NCBI GenBank assembly: GCA_038234815.1
Contig: JBBQSU010000067.1
Location: 1 to 19,219 of the forward strand
Length of the DNA: 19,219 bases
Origin: JBBQSU01 sp038234815
Lineage (GTDB): Bacteria > Planctomycetota > Phycisphaerae > Tepidisphaerales > Tepidisphaeraceae
Reading direction: 5' to 3'
In this document: piece by piece, positions 1 to 8,287 of the stretch
How the letters are laid out: each line of letters opens with the position of its first letter
How positions within the stretch are numbered: the stretch's first letter is position 1
Program-made: the position numbers and the translations under genes
The notes under the pieces: model-generated
The model's database searches: none
What the model was told of the DNA's origin: nothing
The model's input: only the letters and a program-made list of their open reading frames with translations

Positions 1-2
1 CC

Positions 3-626
3 CTGGCCCGCGCCGCGACGATCGAACCCTGGTCGCCGAAATCCAGCACCAGCGCGCTGTCCGACTGGGACTCGGTGCAACCGGATGTCGTGCTGATGGA
101 GCACGTCATCAACCCCTTCGCCAAGATGCCCGATGCCACCAAATGGTGGCGCGGAAGTAAAGATCTTTCGGCCCGCGGATGGATTCGCAACCTCGACGGC
201 CAACTGATTGTGTGCCTGGCCGTCACCGATGACGTGCATCACCCCGCGACCGATTCGGCCGAAACCGGCGATGCCATCCGGCTCCGCCTGGCCACTGCCG
301 ACGGCAAATCGACCGACATCGACGTGCTGCCACCATCGACCGACGGCCCGGCCACGTGCAAGGCCAGCGGCGGCCGCTTGTCGGCAACCGCCAGTTTCTC
401 TCGAACGGGCGAGGTCAGCTTCTATCAAATCAACGTCGGCGGTGCGTCGGCGGAGTCGCGGCAAATGGACATCGTGTTGTTCGATCAAGACGAAGTGCCG
501 GCCAAGCAGCAAATGTCACTGGCGCCGCAATCGACCGTGCCGTTTGAAGGCTGGCAGAGGCTGGTGTGGCCCGAAGCCGCCGCCACCCCCGCGGCGGCGA
601 CCAAGGCAGCGAACGGCCGCGATTGA
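3..626 (+). CDS. C-terminal part of a CBM9-like carbohydrate-binding protein (5' end outside window)
   Basis: The frame is open from the first bases of the window, so this is the last 207 residues of a longer protein; the GTG at 75 and ATG at 99 are probably internal. The visible part has the pattern of a family 9-type carbohydrate-binding/DOMON-like beta-sandwich. A W-rich segment (KWWRGSKDLSARGWIRNLDG) leads into strands LIVCLAVTDDVHHP and a GDAIRLRL strand, which is the usual 'VtDd-h...gDai-l' core of CBM9-like sugar-binding modules. The end is Ala/Thr-rich and low complexity. The gene is 64 bases upstream of a GH29-like fucosidase on the same strand, so both may be transcribed together for use of a fucose-containing glycan. 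No catalytic domain is visible in this fragment; one may lie upstream. The family call is by motif only. Confidence 0.6.
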   Translation: MARAATIEPWSPKSSTSALSDWDSVQPDVVLMEHVINPFAKMPDATKWWRGSKDLSARGWIRNLDGQLIVCLAVTDDVHHPATDSAETGDAIRLRLATADGKSTDIDVLPPSTDGPATCKASGGRLSATASFSRTGEVSFYQINVGGASAESRQMDIVLFDQDEVPAKQQMSLAPQSTVPFEGWQRLVWPEAAATPAAATKAANGRD

Positions 627-690
627 CCCGCCAAGAGGCTCAGCAGCCGCCCATGCTTCTGAGGACTTTAGACAACCGGAGAATCCACTG

Positions 691-1614
691 ATGGCAGCGT
701 TTGATGAGATGCGCAAGACGGGCTACGGAATCGGCTTCCACTGGACAACGTGGACGGCCGCACAGGCCGGACCGGAATTGACGTTCCCGGAAGCGGTCGA
801 GCGGTTTGACGTCAATGCATTCGTTGACCAGGCGCGGGCCGCCGGGGCTGGGCACGTCCTTTTTACCCTCACCCACGAACTGCAGTGGCTCCCCTGCCCG
901 CATCCGGTGATTGATAAACTGCTCCCCGGGCGCACCTGCCAGCGCGACCTGCCCGGTGAACTGGCCGACGCGCTGGGCCGGCACGATATCCGTCTTATTC
1001 TCTACTATCACCACGGTTGTGATTTGCCCACCCAGGACCCGGCCTGGCAGGATGCCGTCGGCGGAAGCGACAAGGATCCTCAACGGTTGTTTTCCAACAT
1101 CCAGCGCATTCTTGTCCCTCTCGGCCAGCGCTACGGGAAGCGGGTGATCGGGTGGTGGTTTGATGGCGGATGGGCGCTGGATCGTCGCAAGGGCGTTCCT
1201 TGGGAAGCCCTGACGGCAGCGGCCAAGGCGGGCCATAGCGACCGAGCGGTGACATACAATCCCGGCCTCGGGGCGATGCGGTCGCTTACGCCGCTTGAAG
1301 ACTATTACGCCGGCGAGCGCGAGGGCCTCGAATTCGTTCCCAACGGCCCGACCGCGCCCGGCGGGCTGCCCTGGTACAGTTTCACCACATGGCACACCAC
1401 CGGCGCGCCCCAGGCTCGCTGGGGCATCAGTGCCGACACTCACGACGCGCAGCACAATCACCCCGAACCGCGCGCCGTGGCCGATTACATCCTCGCCTAC
1501 CAGCGCGCCGGCGGGTGCGTCACGCTCAACCTCCTCTGCTATCAAAACGGCCAGGCGCATCCCGACGATCTGGCCGTCATGCGCAGCGCCAAAGCCCTGC
1601 TGCGACCGACATGA
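691..1614 (+). CDS. Alpha-L-fucosidase-like protein (GH29 catalytic domain only)
   Basis: A 307-residue TIM-barrel glycosidase, predicted to cleave terminal alpha-L-fucose. The start at 691 is chosen over the far upstream opening of the frame because GGAG lies about ten bases before ATG and the family-like sequence begins there. N-terminal FHWTTWT, the strand GAGHVLFTLTHELQW and the following LILYYHHGCD resemble GH29 barrel strands. VIGWWFDGGWA (residues 152-162) matches the GH29 nucleophile strand, with Asp158 as the expected nucleophile. The protein is much shorter than classical fucosidases (about 440-480 residues), so the C-terminal beta-sandwich is missing. No signal peptide is visible, so it probably acts in the cytoplasm or is exported by an unusual route. 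It follows a carbohydrate-binding gene and converges with a GH106-like gene. Substrate is inferred from family. Confidence 0.75.
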   Translation: MAAFDEMRKTGYGIGFHWTTWTAAQAGPELTFPEAVERFDVNAFVDQARAAGAGHVLFTLTHELQWLPCPHPVIDKLLPGRTCQRDLPGELADALGRHDIRLILYYHHGCDLPTQDPAWQDAVGGSDKDPQRLFSNIQRILVPLGQRYGKRVIGWWFDGGWALDRRKGVPWEALTAAAKAGHSDRAVTYNPGLGAMRSLTPLEDYYAGEREGLEFVPNGPTAPGGLPWYSFTTWHTTGAPQARWGISADTHDAQHNHPEPRAVADYILAYQRAGGCVTLNLLCYQNGQAHPDDLAVMRSAKALLRPT

Positions 1615-1721
1615 TCGCCGGTGTGAAACCCCCGGAGGCCGCCTGAATGCTTTCCATCACGGCCACCCGGTGCCTTCTCCCACAAGCAAAGCACCCTTCG
1701 ATCGATTCATCGTGGATTGCT

Positions 1722-4700
1722 TCATTGCATGGTGCCGGCGCGGAGCGGGCTTGAACAGGCTGCTTGTATTTCCGGGCGGCGCAGCACCGGTGCCTGAAGA
1801 ATCCCGCTGGGTTTGAGTTGATATTCATACGCCCAGGCATTCCCGCTTGATCGCCAGGAGGCCGGCCCGAACCAGGTGTAATTCGGATCCCGCAGGTGGA
1901 CCTGCCCGAAGCAGTTGATCCGATTGCCGAACACCGTCAGATCCAGGTCGTGCGGCCCGGGCTTCAGGCGGCCCAGGTTCAACCGATAAGGCGGAAGCGC
2001 GATCGGCGACTGTTTCACGCCGTCAAGATAAGCGACGACCAGCGGCGCACGGAAGTTGAACACATCGATCGCGGTCTCGTGGTCGCCGGCTGCCTGCAGT
2101 TTGCAGTGATAGGTGACATTCCCGCCATAAAATGGCAGGCCCTGCGTGGTCCAGTCGCCGAAAGAAAGCTGCCGCACCGGCGCGATGATGCGCGCCCGCT
2201 TGCCGGCGACGCGCACACCAAAATTGCCCAGCAGATAGCACCATTCCAACCCCGGCAGGCGCTTGAAAGGAATGCGCAGCACCAACTCATGTGTGCCAGC
2301 CGGCAGAGTGGGCAGGGGATAAGTCTCAATCGCCTCGTCGGTCCACCAGCCATCGGGCAGGAGTGGGACCGATTGTTCGCCGACGCGCATTGTCGAACCG
2401 GGCGGCAGCTCTGCTGCAAGGTGCGCCCCCGGCACCGGCACTTCTGATCGCACGGTGAAGCGCATTTCCACCTCCGCAAGCACCGGCGAAGGTGCCGTAT
2501 CGGCCCAGGGCTGGCAGATGTGTCCCGTCCGAACAGGAAGGGCCAGCCGCGCGCGAACCAGGTTGTCCAGTCGAAGGATTTCCTCGGCTGGCTGCCAATG
2601 TTCATCCCCGACCAAACGCCATTCGGCCTGATCGAGCAACAGCACGTTCGGCTCAGACAGTGAGACAGCCACGGGATCGTCCAGCCGCGAAGTTTCGATC
2701 CAAGAGCGAAGATCGGCCCTGGTTCCAGCGGTCTGACGTCCCGGAGAAAGCGTCAGCAGAAGTCCGCCGGCTGCGGGGATGTTGGCGCGAACCAGCGTCC
2801 AGCCATCGGCATAATCGGCGGCCCAGGGTTCGCTTTTGCCACTAAAGGCGTCGCGGAACATAACGGCCCATTCGCCGCGCAGACGCAGGTTCGTTTCGCC
2901 CCAGCTATGACTGCGGATGCCGTCAATGCCCTGCGCCCTGCGGGTGTCGCAGATGAACAGGTGCCTGTTCGCACCGTCCTGTCGCATCTGATAGAGCAGG
3001 TTGCCCCGGGACGACAGCTCCCGGAACGGCTCCAGCGCCGGCAACAGCGCGGCCTCAGTGAGTTCCACTTGCTGGCACCGCGCCGCCAGTCGCGCCGGCC
3101 GATCCGACGGCTCGGCATCGACCAGCGAGGGGATCTCGCCGGCAAAGATAACCGTCCCGCCGGCCGTGGCGAATGTTTCCAGCCGCTCCAGTGTGGTCGA
3201 TCGAATCGTCCGCATGGCCGGCACGACAACCGCGTCGTAATCCATGCACCCCACGTGGAATGTGGCGTCCTGTTTTGCCTCGGATTGGCTTGGCAACAGC
3301 GATTCGGAAATAAAGTCAAAGTCGAGCAACGCGAAAAGCAGCAAGTCGGTGACGCGACTGAAATTACTCTCGCGCGTTTCGCGCTCGGCCTTGCTCTGAT
3401 CGGCCGGCCCAAAGGCCAGCCAGTAGGATTCCACCGGGTGAATCACCCCGATGCGCACTACGGGCTTTCCGCGCGTCAACAGCGTGTTCACCCTGGCAAA
3501 GTAGTCCTCAACGAACGGGTACTCCTGCCACCACGGCGACTGGTAGCCCATGGAGGCCGGGTAATCTCGCTTCGATTCACCCGCCATCGATTGCCACATC
3601 AGGTGATGCACTCGAACGGTGACACCCAGTGCCGCCTGCCAATTCCCCTGCGAGAAATGCCCGCAGAAATCGTAGTTCCAGTTGGTCACGCCATACAGTT
3701 CGCTCAACACGGCCTCGCGGCCGTATTGATGGCAGGCGCTTTGCGCCTGCTTGGCCGTGTTGTATTCACGATTATCGCAAAGCATGTCGATGCCGGGGAT
3801 ATGGAACGCCCGATAGGACCGCATGGCCTCGCCCAGTGCGGCGGTCTGCGACTGAAGCGTTGCCTCTTCCATCAGGTGCCCGGTGAACGCGATCCCGTTC
3901 TTCTGGCACCACCGGCCGCAGGTATCGGCGAACGCGGCGGCAAAACGCTCGGCCACATGGTCGTGATAGCGATACCTGGCCCGAGAGGCGCGCCCGCCCG
4001 GCAGGTTCCAGATCAACTCCGGCAAAAACTCCTCAAGGCGCTCCCCGTAGGCCGATTGGTAGGTATCGAACAAGTCGTCGGTGAACGGCAAGCACACGTC
4101 CTTTGCGTCGGTTGCGCATTGGAGGGATTGCTTGCGCGTGAACTGTGGTTCGTCGGTGAATATCGCCGGCACCACCCCGCCGAAATCCTTGCTCAGATGC
4201 CGGGCATAGGCCTCGTGCGTGACTTCCACGAATCGCTCGATGGCGCGCGGATTGAGCGTATCGACGTAGGTTAGATTGTTGTACCAGGCGGAGGGCTGCT
4301 GCACCTCCAGGTACGTCCACCACTTGGTGTGATCGGGTGCCGCCGCCGCGTCGGGATCGATCCGACGATAGTGGGCCAAATCCCCGCCGGCCAATTGCAC
4401 CTCATAGCAGGCAAGCAACCGACCGCCTTCATTTCGTGATGCCACGGCATTGCTGCCTTCGTGCGCTGCGCCTTTCCCGGCACCATAGCGGCTGGCAGTG
4501 AACATTAAATACCGCGCGCGATACCGCTCGGTCTTCGTCACCAGCCCCCCGGCAAACCCGCTTGGCCAGCGGTCTTCGTCATATAACCACGCCAGCATGT
4601 CCATCTGCCGAGCCTTCTCCACACAGGCATTGACGGCTTTAAAGTAATCCTCGCCGAGGTAAGCCGTCGTCATCCCCGTCCGTGGATGCATATGGAATCC

Positions 4701-4865
4701 GCCCATGCCCATCGTCTTGAACTGTTCGATCTGCCGCAGCAATTGATCGATCTTGAGCTGACTGTTCCATGACCAGAACGGCGTTCCGCGATAGGCGGCG
4801 GTCGGGTGGGCAAACAACTTTTCATCGAACGACGCACCGGTGTTGCCGGGATACAATTTCTGCAT
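1722..4865 (-). CDS. Large GH106-like glycoside hydrolase (putative alpha-L-rhamnosidase)
   Basis: A 1047-residue protein with the hallmarks of large GH106/GH2-like glycosidases. The N-terminal YRGTPFWSWNSQL (25-37) is followed by barrel motifs GGFHMHPRTGM (55-65), LYDEDRWPSGFAGG (94-107), IFTDEPQFT (235-243) and LSELYGVTNW (387-396). Acidic residues Glu239 and Glu389 are candidate catalytic residues by position. About residues 500-580 form a glutamine-amidotransferase-like Rossmann segment (YDAVVVPAM, GGTVIFAGE), as in related trimerisation domains, and the C-terminal third is beta-rich with galactose-binding-like modules. GH106 members act on rhamnose in pectin and other plant glycans. The start has GGAG seven bases before ATG. 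No clear signal peptide is seen. The nearest upstream gene on this strand is a sugar-isomerase-like TIM barrel 113 bases away, and a candidate promoter lies in that gap. Family is confident; substrate is not. Confidence 0.75.
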   Translation of the reverse strand: MQKLYPGNTGASFDEKLFAHPTAAYRGTPFWSWNSQLKIDQLLRQIEQFKTMGMGGFHMHPRTGMTTAYLGEDYFKAVNACVEKARQMDMLAWLYDEDRWPSGFAGGLVTKTERYRARYLMFTASRYGAGKGAAHEGSNAVASRNEGGRLLACYEVQLAGGDLAHYRRIDPDAAAAPDHTKWWTYLEVQQPSAWYNNLTYVDTLNPRAIERFVEVTHEAYARHLSKDFGGVVPAIFTDEPQFTRKQSLQCATDAKDVCLPFTDDLFDTYQSAYGERLEEFLPELIWNLPGGRASRARYRYHDHVAERFAAAFADTCGRWCQKNGIAFTGHLMEEATLQSQTAALGEAMRSYRAFHIPGIDMLCDNREYNTAKQAQSACHQYGREAVLSELYGVTNWNYDFCGHFSQGNWQAALGVTVRVHHLMWQSMAGESKRDYPASMGYQSPWWQEYPFVEDYFARVNTLLTRGKPVVRIGVIHPVESYWLAFGPADQSKAERETRESNFSRVTDLLLFALLDFDFISESLLPSQSEAKQDATFHVGCMDYDAVVVPAMRTIRSTTLERLETFATAGGTVIFAGEIPSLVDAEPSDRPARLAARCQQVELTEAALLPALEPFRELSSRGNLLYQMRQDGANRHLFICDTRRAQGIDGIRSHSWGETNLRLRGEWAVMFRDAFSGKSEPWAADYADGWTLVRANIPAAGGLLLTLSPGRQTAGTRADLRSWIETSRLDDPVAVSLSEPNVLLLDQAEWRLVGDEHWQPAEEILRLDNLVRARLALPVRTGHICQPWADTAPSPVLAEVEMRFTVRSEVPVPGAHLAAELPPGSTMRVGEQSVPLLPDGWWTDEAIETYPLPTLPAGTHELVLRIPFKRLPGLEWCYLLGNFGVRVAGKRARIIAPVRQLSFGDWTTQGLPFYGGNVTYHCKLQAAGDHETAIDVFNFRAPLVVAYLDGVKQSPIALPPYRLNLGRLKPGPHDLDLTVFGNRINCFGQVHLRDPNYTWFGPASWRSSGNAWAYEYQLKPSGILQAPVLRRPEIQAACSSPLRAGTMQ

Positions 4866-4912
4866 GAATGACTCCGCGAACCCTGAGGGGGACTGCTTCC
4901 TTTGAAAACTTA

Positions 4913-4941
4913 ACTGTAGTTTAGGTCTTCCAACGGGCCAA
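4913..4941 (-). promoter_or_regulatory. Candidate sigma70-type promoter of the GH106-like gene
   Basis: On the minus strand, TTGGCC (4941-4936) and TACAGT (4918-4913) are separated by exactly 17 bases; each matches four of six consensus positions. The -10 box is 48 bases before the ATG at 4865. It lies in the 113-base gap behind the TIM-barrel gene, suggesting the glycosidase can be transcribed on its own. Confidence 0.35.
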
Positions 4942-4978
4942 ACAACCGGTCGGACACATTCCGCTTGGGGCGTGAATG

Positions 4979-5869
4979 CTAACGCGACACGGATCGCAGG
5001 GAAGCCAGCCCCGTGCGCGCCCCGCCCGCGCGATCGGGTAAGTCAAGCGGGTCGATAGTTGCCCAGCCTTGGAAGCCGCAGGCGTCCAAACCCGCCAGCA
5101 AGGCCGGCCAGTCGGTCGATCCTTCCCCGATCGGCATCGGTTGCGTGCGGCGGTCGTTACCGGATAGGGCATCGCGGGCACGGAGGTGGCTCACCATTAC
5201 ACCAGCCCGAGACAGCACCTCGTCCAAGGTCCAATCGTCCTTCAACACCGCCACTGGGTCGAGCTGAACCCCGAACCATGGACAACCCGGCGCTGAAACC
5301 GCTGACAACAGCGACGCAAAGCCCGACAGCTCGCTTTGAAAGGCCACGAATACGCCATGCCGATTGACCCGCTCGGCAATGCTGCCCATCGCGCGGCTGA
5401 CCTGATCGACCGAGGCCGGGTTGGCCTTGCGCGCCGCGGGTACAGCTTCCGTCGGGTTTTCGCTTGTCTTGGGGAGGATCAACATTCCCATCATCGCATC
5501 GGTGATTTTCGGTCGAACGCTCGCGGGCTGATCGACCGGCGGAAGCGGGCCTAGATCGACACACACCTGCACCCCGCCCAAGGCGCGGGCCACCCTGAAA
5601 GCCTCGTCCAGCTGATCCAGCGCCTGATCGACATCCGAACCCGGAAGCAAACCCTTGGCTCCCACCTTTATAAAAATACCGGAAAGCTGTTGATTCTCGG
5701 ATGCCAGCAAATGTCGGAAATCCCGCTGGCCGGTCGCCGAAAGCTGCGTGAGGTCAATCAGGGGGGAAATAATACCAAACGCCAGCCCGTCGAATCCGGC
5801 CTGCCGGGCCGCTCGGGGAATTTGCCGAATGGGCATCGACAGCGCCGAAGCAATCAGACTTATTTTCAT
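4979..5869 (-). CDS. Xylose-isomerase-like TIM-barrel protein (sugar isomerase/epimerase family)
   Basis: A 296-residue protein resembling the AP-endonuclease-2/xylose-isomerase-like family of sugar epimerases and isomerases. The start MKISLIASAL followed by AARQAGFDGLAFG (20-32) is the normal first strand and helix. Later strands are recognisable: GVFVAFQSE (172-180), FGVQLDPVA (199-207), VMVSHLRARD (224-233), PIGEGSTDW (246-254) and GWATIDPLD (268-276). The usual metal ligands would be Glu, Asp, His and Glu. Asp204 and His228 are present, but the first Glu position reads FQS and the last reads IDPLD, so the metal site looks altered. Its ATG overlaps the TGA of the upstream hydrolase by four bases (ATGA), so the two are translationally coupled. 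The actual substrate cannot be told. Confidence 0.7.
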   Translation of the reverse strand: MKISLIASALSMPIRQIPRAARQAGFDGLAFGIISPLIDLTQLSATGQRDFRHLLASENQQLSGIFIKVGAKGLLPGSDVDQALDQLDEAFRVARALGGVQVCVDLGPLPPVDQPASVRPKITDAMMGMLILPKTSENPTEAVPAARKANPASVDQVSRAMGSIAERVNRHGVFVAFQSELSGFASLLSAVSAPGCPWFGVQLDPVAVLKDDWTLDEVLSRAGVMVSHLRARDALSGNDRRTQPMPIGEGSTDWPALLAGLDACGFQGWATIDPLDLPDRAGGARTGLASLRSVSR

Positions 5870-6648
5870 CTTGCAGAAACCGTTCTTTGTTCAATCGCCT
5901 CGCCCAGCACCGCTTGCAAGGCTTTGACATATCGCGGGGATATGTCGGCATTGTGATGGCGTAGCGTAAGCTGGCGATTAATCGACTGCCAGTGATCCGA
6001 GTCCCACTCGCCTAGCGATATACCCCAGCGGCTGCTGCGCACTGACACCAGGCCGTCGTTGTCCCCTTCAAGCTCCCGGATAATCTTGTGCGAGTGAAAC
6101 GCGAAGATCGGCATTTGTTCCGACGCGCGGGCGCATTGAATGGAGTAGTAGCGCACGCCCGGCGCGTCGGAAACTTCCTCGTTAAACCGGTTGCACTGTT
6201 CGGTGGTCAAATCCCGGGCCGCGCCCAGATCGATCCCCGCCAGGCACATCGCCCGCAGCAGGCCAAAGCGGTCGTCAAGGTGCTTCACCACCCAGTCGGC
6301 GTAGCCCGATCCGCGATGCGGACTGGTTACCGTCAGCAGCGCAGAAACGTGATCGGCCATGCCCAGCTTGCTGATCATGTATCGCGCGTCCAGCCCGCCA
6401 AGGCTGTGGGCGACAATCACGACCGGCTGGACATCCGGCCCGGCATTTTCCAAAGCGCCCAGGATGCACTGTTTGAGTTGCTGAGCACGAGTCTGGATCG
6501 ACGCCGTCGGATGCACCCGCGAGACGATCAGCCGATGCCCAAGTGCGCCAATCGCCTTGTCGATCTTGTGGAAATACGAGAACCGCAGCTTGCCCAACCG
6601 AAGCTGGTCATAACCCATGAATCCGTGATGCAAAACGATCGGCACCAT
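5866..6648 (-). CDS. Lipase-type alpha/beta hydrolase
   Basis: A 260-residue esterase/lipase with a complete catalytic triad of the bacterial family I kind. The oxyanion-loop strand is IVLHHGF (4-10), the nucleophile elbow is AHSLGG (80-85) with Ser82, the acid is Asp198 in NDGLV, and the His is His219 in SDHW, the same order and spacing as true triacylglycerol lipases. TSPHRGSG (108-115) is also family-typical. No signal peptide precedes the first strand; upstream codons in frame contain no ATG, GTG or TTG before the icd gene, so the ATG at 6648 is the only possible start and the protein is probably cytoplasmic. No good Shine-Dalgarno sequence is seen. It follows icd by 105 bases and overlaps the TIM-barrel gene by four. 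Substrate is unknown; short- or medium-chain esters are as likely as fats. Confidence 0.75.
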   Translation of the reverse strand: MVPIVLHHGFMGYDQLRLGKLRFSYFHKIDKAIGALGHRLIVSRVHPTASIQTRAQQLKQCILGALENAGPDVQPVVIVAHSLGGLDARYMISKLGMADHVSALLTVTSPHRGSGYADWVVKHLDDRFGLLRAMCLAGIDLGAARDLTTEQCNRFNEEVSDAPGVRYYSIQCARASEQMPIFAFHSHKIIRELEGDNDGLVSVRSSRWGISLGEWDSDHWQSINRQLTLRHHNADISPRYVKALQAVLGEAIEQRTVSAR

Positions 6649-6753
6649 GACAATTGGCCCGCGAAAAGTCTCGTTCGCCAGCGGCTGGCGCGCCTGACGC
6701 TTGCCCGGGCGGTTTGCGCGTCGATCGCGCGACGTGGCCCCGGATACACTGGC

Positions 6754-8085
6754 TCAGCCGAAATGCCGAATCATCTCCGTGGCAAATTCCGAGCATTTCA
6801 CCTTGCGCGCGCCGGTCATCAGCCGTTCAAAATCGTAAGTGACCGTCTTGGCATCAATCGCCTTCTCCAAACCCTTGACGATCAACTCCGCGACCTCATT
6901 CCAACCGAGATACTCGAACATCATCACGCCCGAAAGAATCAGGCTCCCGGGATTGACCACGTCCTTGTCGGCATATTTAGGGGCCGTGCCGTGCGTGGCT
7001 TCAAAAACCGCGTGGCCCGTGACGTAGTTGATATTTCCACCGGGCGCGATGCCGATCCCGCCCACCTGCGCTGCCAGCGCATCGGAAAGATAATCCCCGT
7101 TGAGATTCAGCGTCGCGATCACGTCAAACTCTTCGGGCCGGGTCAGAATCTGCTGGAGCGTGATGTCGGCGATGGCGTCCTTGATGACGATCCCCGCGCC
7201 GGGCTTGCCCTCGGGAATTTTGCACCACGGCCCGCCGTCAATCTCAATGGCGCCGAAGTGGTCCTTGGCTACCTGGTATCCCCAGTCCCGGAATCCGCCT
7301 TCCGTGAACTTCATGATGTTCCCCTTGTGGACCAGCGTGACGCTCTTGCGGTGGTGGGCGATGGCATGAGCGATCGCGCTCTTCACCAGTCGCTCGGTGC
7401 CGAGATAACTCACCGGCTTAAAGCCGATCCCCACCATCAATCCCGGATCGCGCGACGGCTCGCCGGTGCTCTCCAGCACCTTCTGCCAATCCTTGCCCGC
7501 CTGCTCTGTGCCAAAGCGAATCTTCTTGAATTCCTTCGGAAAGTTCTGTTCAAGAAAGTCCAAAATCTTCTTCGATTCTGGTGTCCCGCCGGCGTATTCA
7601 ATCCCCGCGTAGATGTCTTCGGTATTCTCCCGGAAGATGGTCATATCGACCTTCTCCGGGTGCTTCACCGGCGAAGGCACGCCTTTGAAATACCGCACCG
7701 GGCGAAGGCAGACGTATAAATCCAGCATCTGCCGCAAGGCCACGTTTAATGACCGAATGCCGCCACCCACCGGCGTGGTGAGCGGGCCTTTGATCCCCAC
7801 CAGGTACTTCTGAAAGGCAGGCACGGTGTCTTCGTGCAGCCACGAATTGTAAGCCTTGAAACTCTTCTCCCCCGCGAACACTTCCATCCACGCGATCTTG
7901 CGCTTGCCCCCGTAGGCCTTGGCAACCGCAGCATCAAACACGCGCACACTGGCCCGCCAGATGTCTGGTCCCGTGCCGTCACCTTCAATAAAAGGAAGAA
8001 TCGGATGATCGGGCACCTGCAGTTTTCCGCCGGACACGGTAATGGCCTCGCCGGCAGGCACTTTCACGTCTTTGAAGGTCGGCAT
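6754..8085 (-). CDS. icd: NADP-dependent isocitrate dehydrogenase
   Basis: Converts isocitrate to 2-oxoglutarate and CO2 with NADP+ in the TCA cycle, in the cytoplasm as a homodimer. The 443-residue sequence follows the Escherichia coli Icd pattern: LPFIEGDGTGPDI (30-42), the substrate loop RSLNVALRQMLDLYV (111-125) with Ser112 at the site phosphorylated by AceK in enteric bacteria, RENTEDIYAGIEY (152-164), DVIATLNLNGDYLSD (321-335) and THGTAPKYADKDVVNPGS (364-381). Lys370 and Tyr371 are the pair that marks NADP rather than NAD use. The start is supported by AGAGGA upstream of ATG and by a good promoter. It is slightly longer than the enteric enzyme because of a 25-residue N-terminus and short internal extensions. 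No other TCA gene is adjacent. Confidence 0.96.
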   Translation of the reverse strand: MPTFKDVKVPAGEAITVSGGKLQVPDHPILPFIEGDGTGPDIWRASVRVFDAAVAKAYGGKRKIAWMEVFAGEKSFKAYNSWLHEDTVPAFQKYLVGIKGPLTTPVGGGIRSLNVALRQMLDLYVCLRPVRYFKGVPSPVKHPEKVDMTIFRENTEDIYAGIEYAGGTPESKKILDFLEQNFPKEFKKIRFGTEQAGKDWQKVLESTGEPSRDPGLMVGIGFKPVSYLGTERLVKSAIAHAIAHHRKSVTLVHKGNIMKFTEGGFRDWGYQVAKDHFGAIEIDGGPWCKIPEGKPGAGIVIKDAIADITLQQILTRPEEFDVIATLNLNGDYLSDALAAQVGGIGIAPGGNINYVTGHAVFEATHGTAPKYADKDVVNPGSLILSGVMMFEYLGWNEVAELIVKGLEKAIDAKTVTYDFERLMTGARKVKCSEFATEMIRHFG

Positions 8086-8122
8086 GATCGGTTTCCTCTT
8101 TGAAAAATATTGAGCAGGCTAA

Positions 8123-8151
8123 GTTAGACCCGAGGGGCAGATAGTTTTCAA
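8123..8151 (-). promoter_or_regulatory. Candidate sigma70-type promoter of icd
   Basis: Minus strand: TTGAAA (8151-8146), 17-base spacer, TCTAAC (8128-8123). The -35 matches five of six consensus bases and the -10 four of six. The -10 lies 38 bases upstream of the icd ATG, leaving a short leader that contains the AGAGGA ribosome binding site. Confidence 0.5.
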
Positions 8152-8227
8152 GCGGGGAGCAGGTTCGGCTGTCCCCGGGGCGGGTCGGTGCAATGGCGGG
8201 ATGGCCCCCGGGCGGGTGATCACCAAA

Positions 8228-8258
8228 TGAAAACTCCAGCGCGACGATCGCGCTGGAG
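8228..8258 (-). terminator. Rho-independent terminator of the sigma54 activator gene
   Basis: A perfect 11-base inverted repeat, CTCCAGCGCGA and TCGCGCTGGAG (8234-8244 and 8248-8258), has a three-base loop. Read on the minus strand the hairpin is followed by TTTTCATTT. It lies 30 bases after the stop codon of the activator gene and separates it from icd. Confidence 0.8.
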
Positions 8259-8287
8259 CTTTGGTTATCATAAAAAAATCGGCCTGC

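Noticed and set aside
2907..4274. 455-codon open frame on the plus strand inside the GH106-like gene
   Set aside because: Antisense shadow of a clearly recognisable glycosidase; composition is Arg/Gly/Pro rich without motifs.
6088..7719. Long open frame on the plus strand opposite icd and the lipase
   Set aside because: It is the high-GC shadow of icd and the hydrolase gene; the sequence is Arg/His/Leu rich with no family resemblance, and no ribosome binding site is present.
8160..8220. G-rich run between icd and the activator terminator
   Set aside because: Short GGGG/CCCC patches without a regular pattern; no stable symmetrical structure apart from the terminator nearby.
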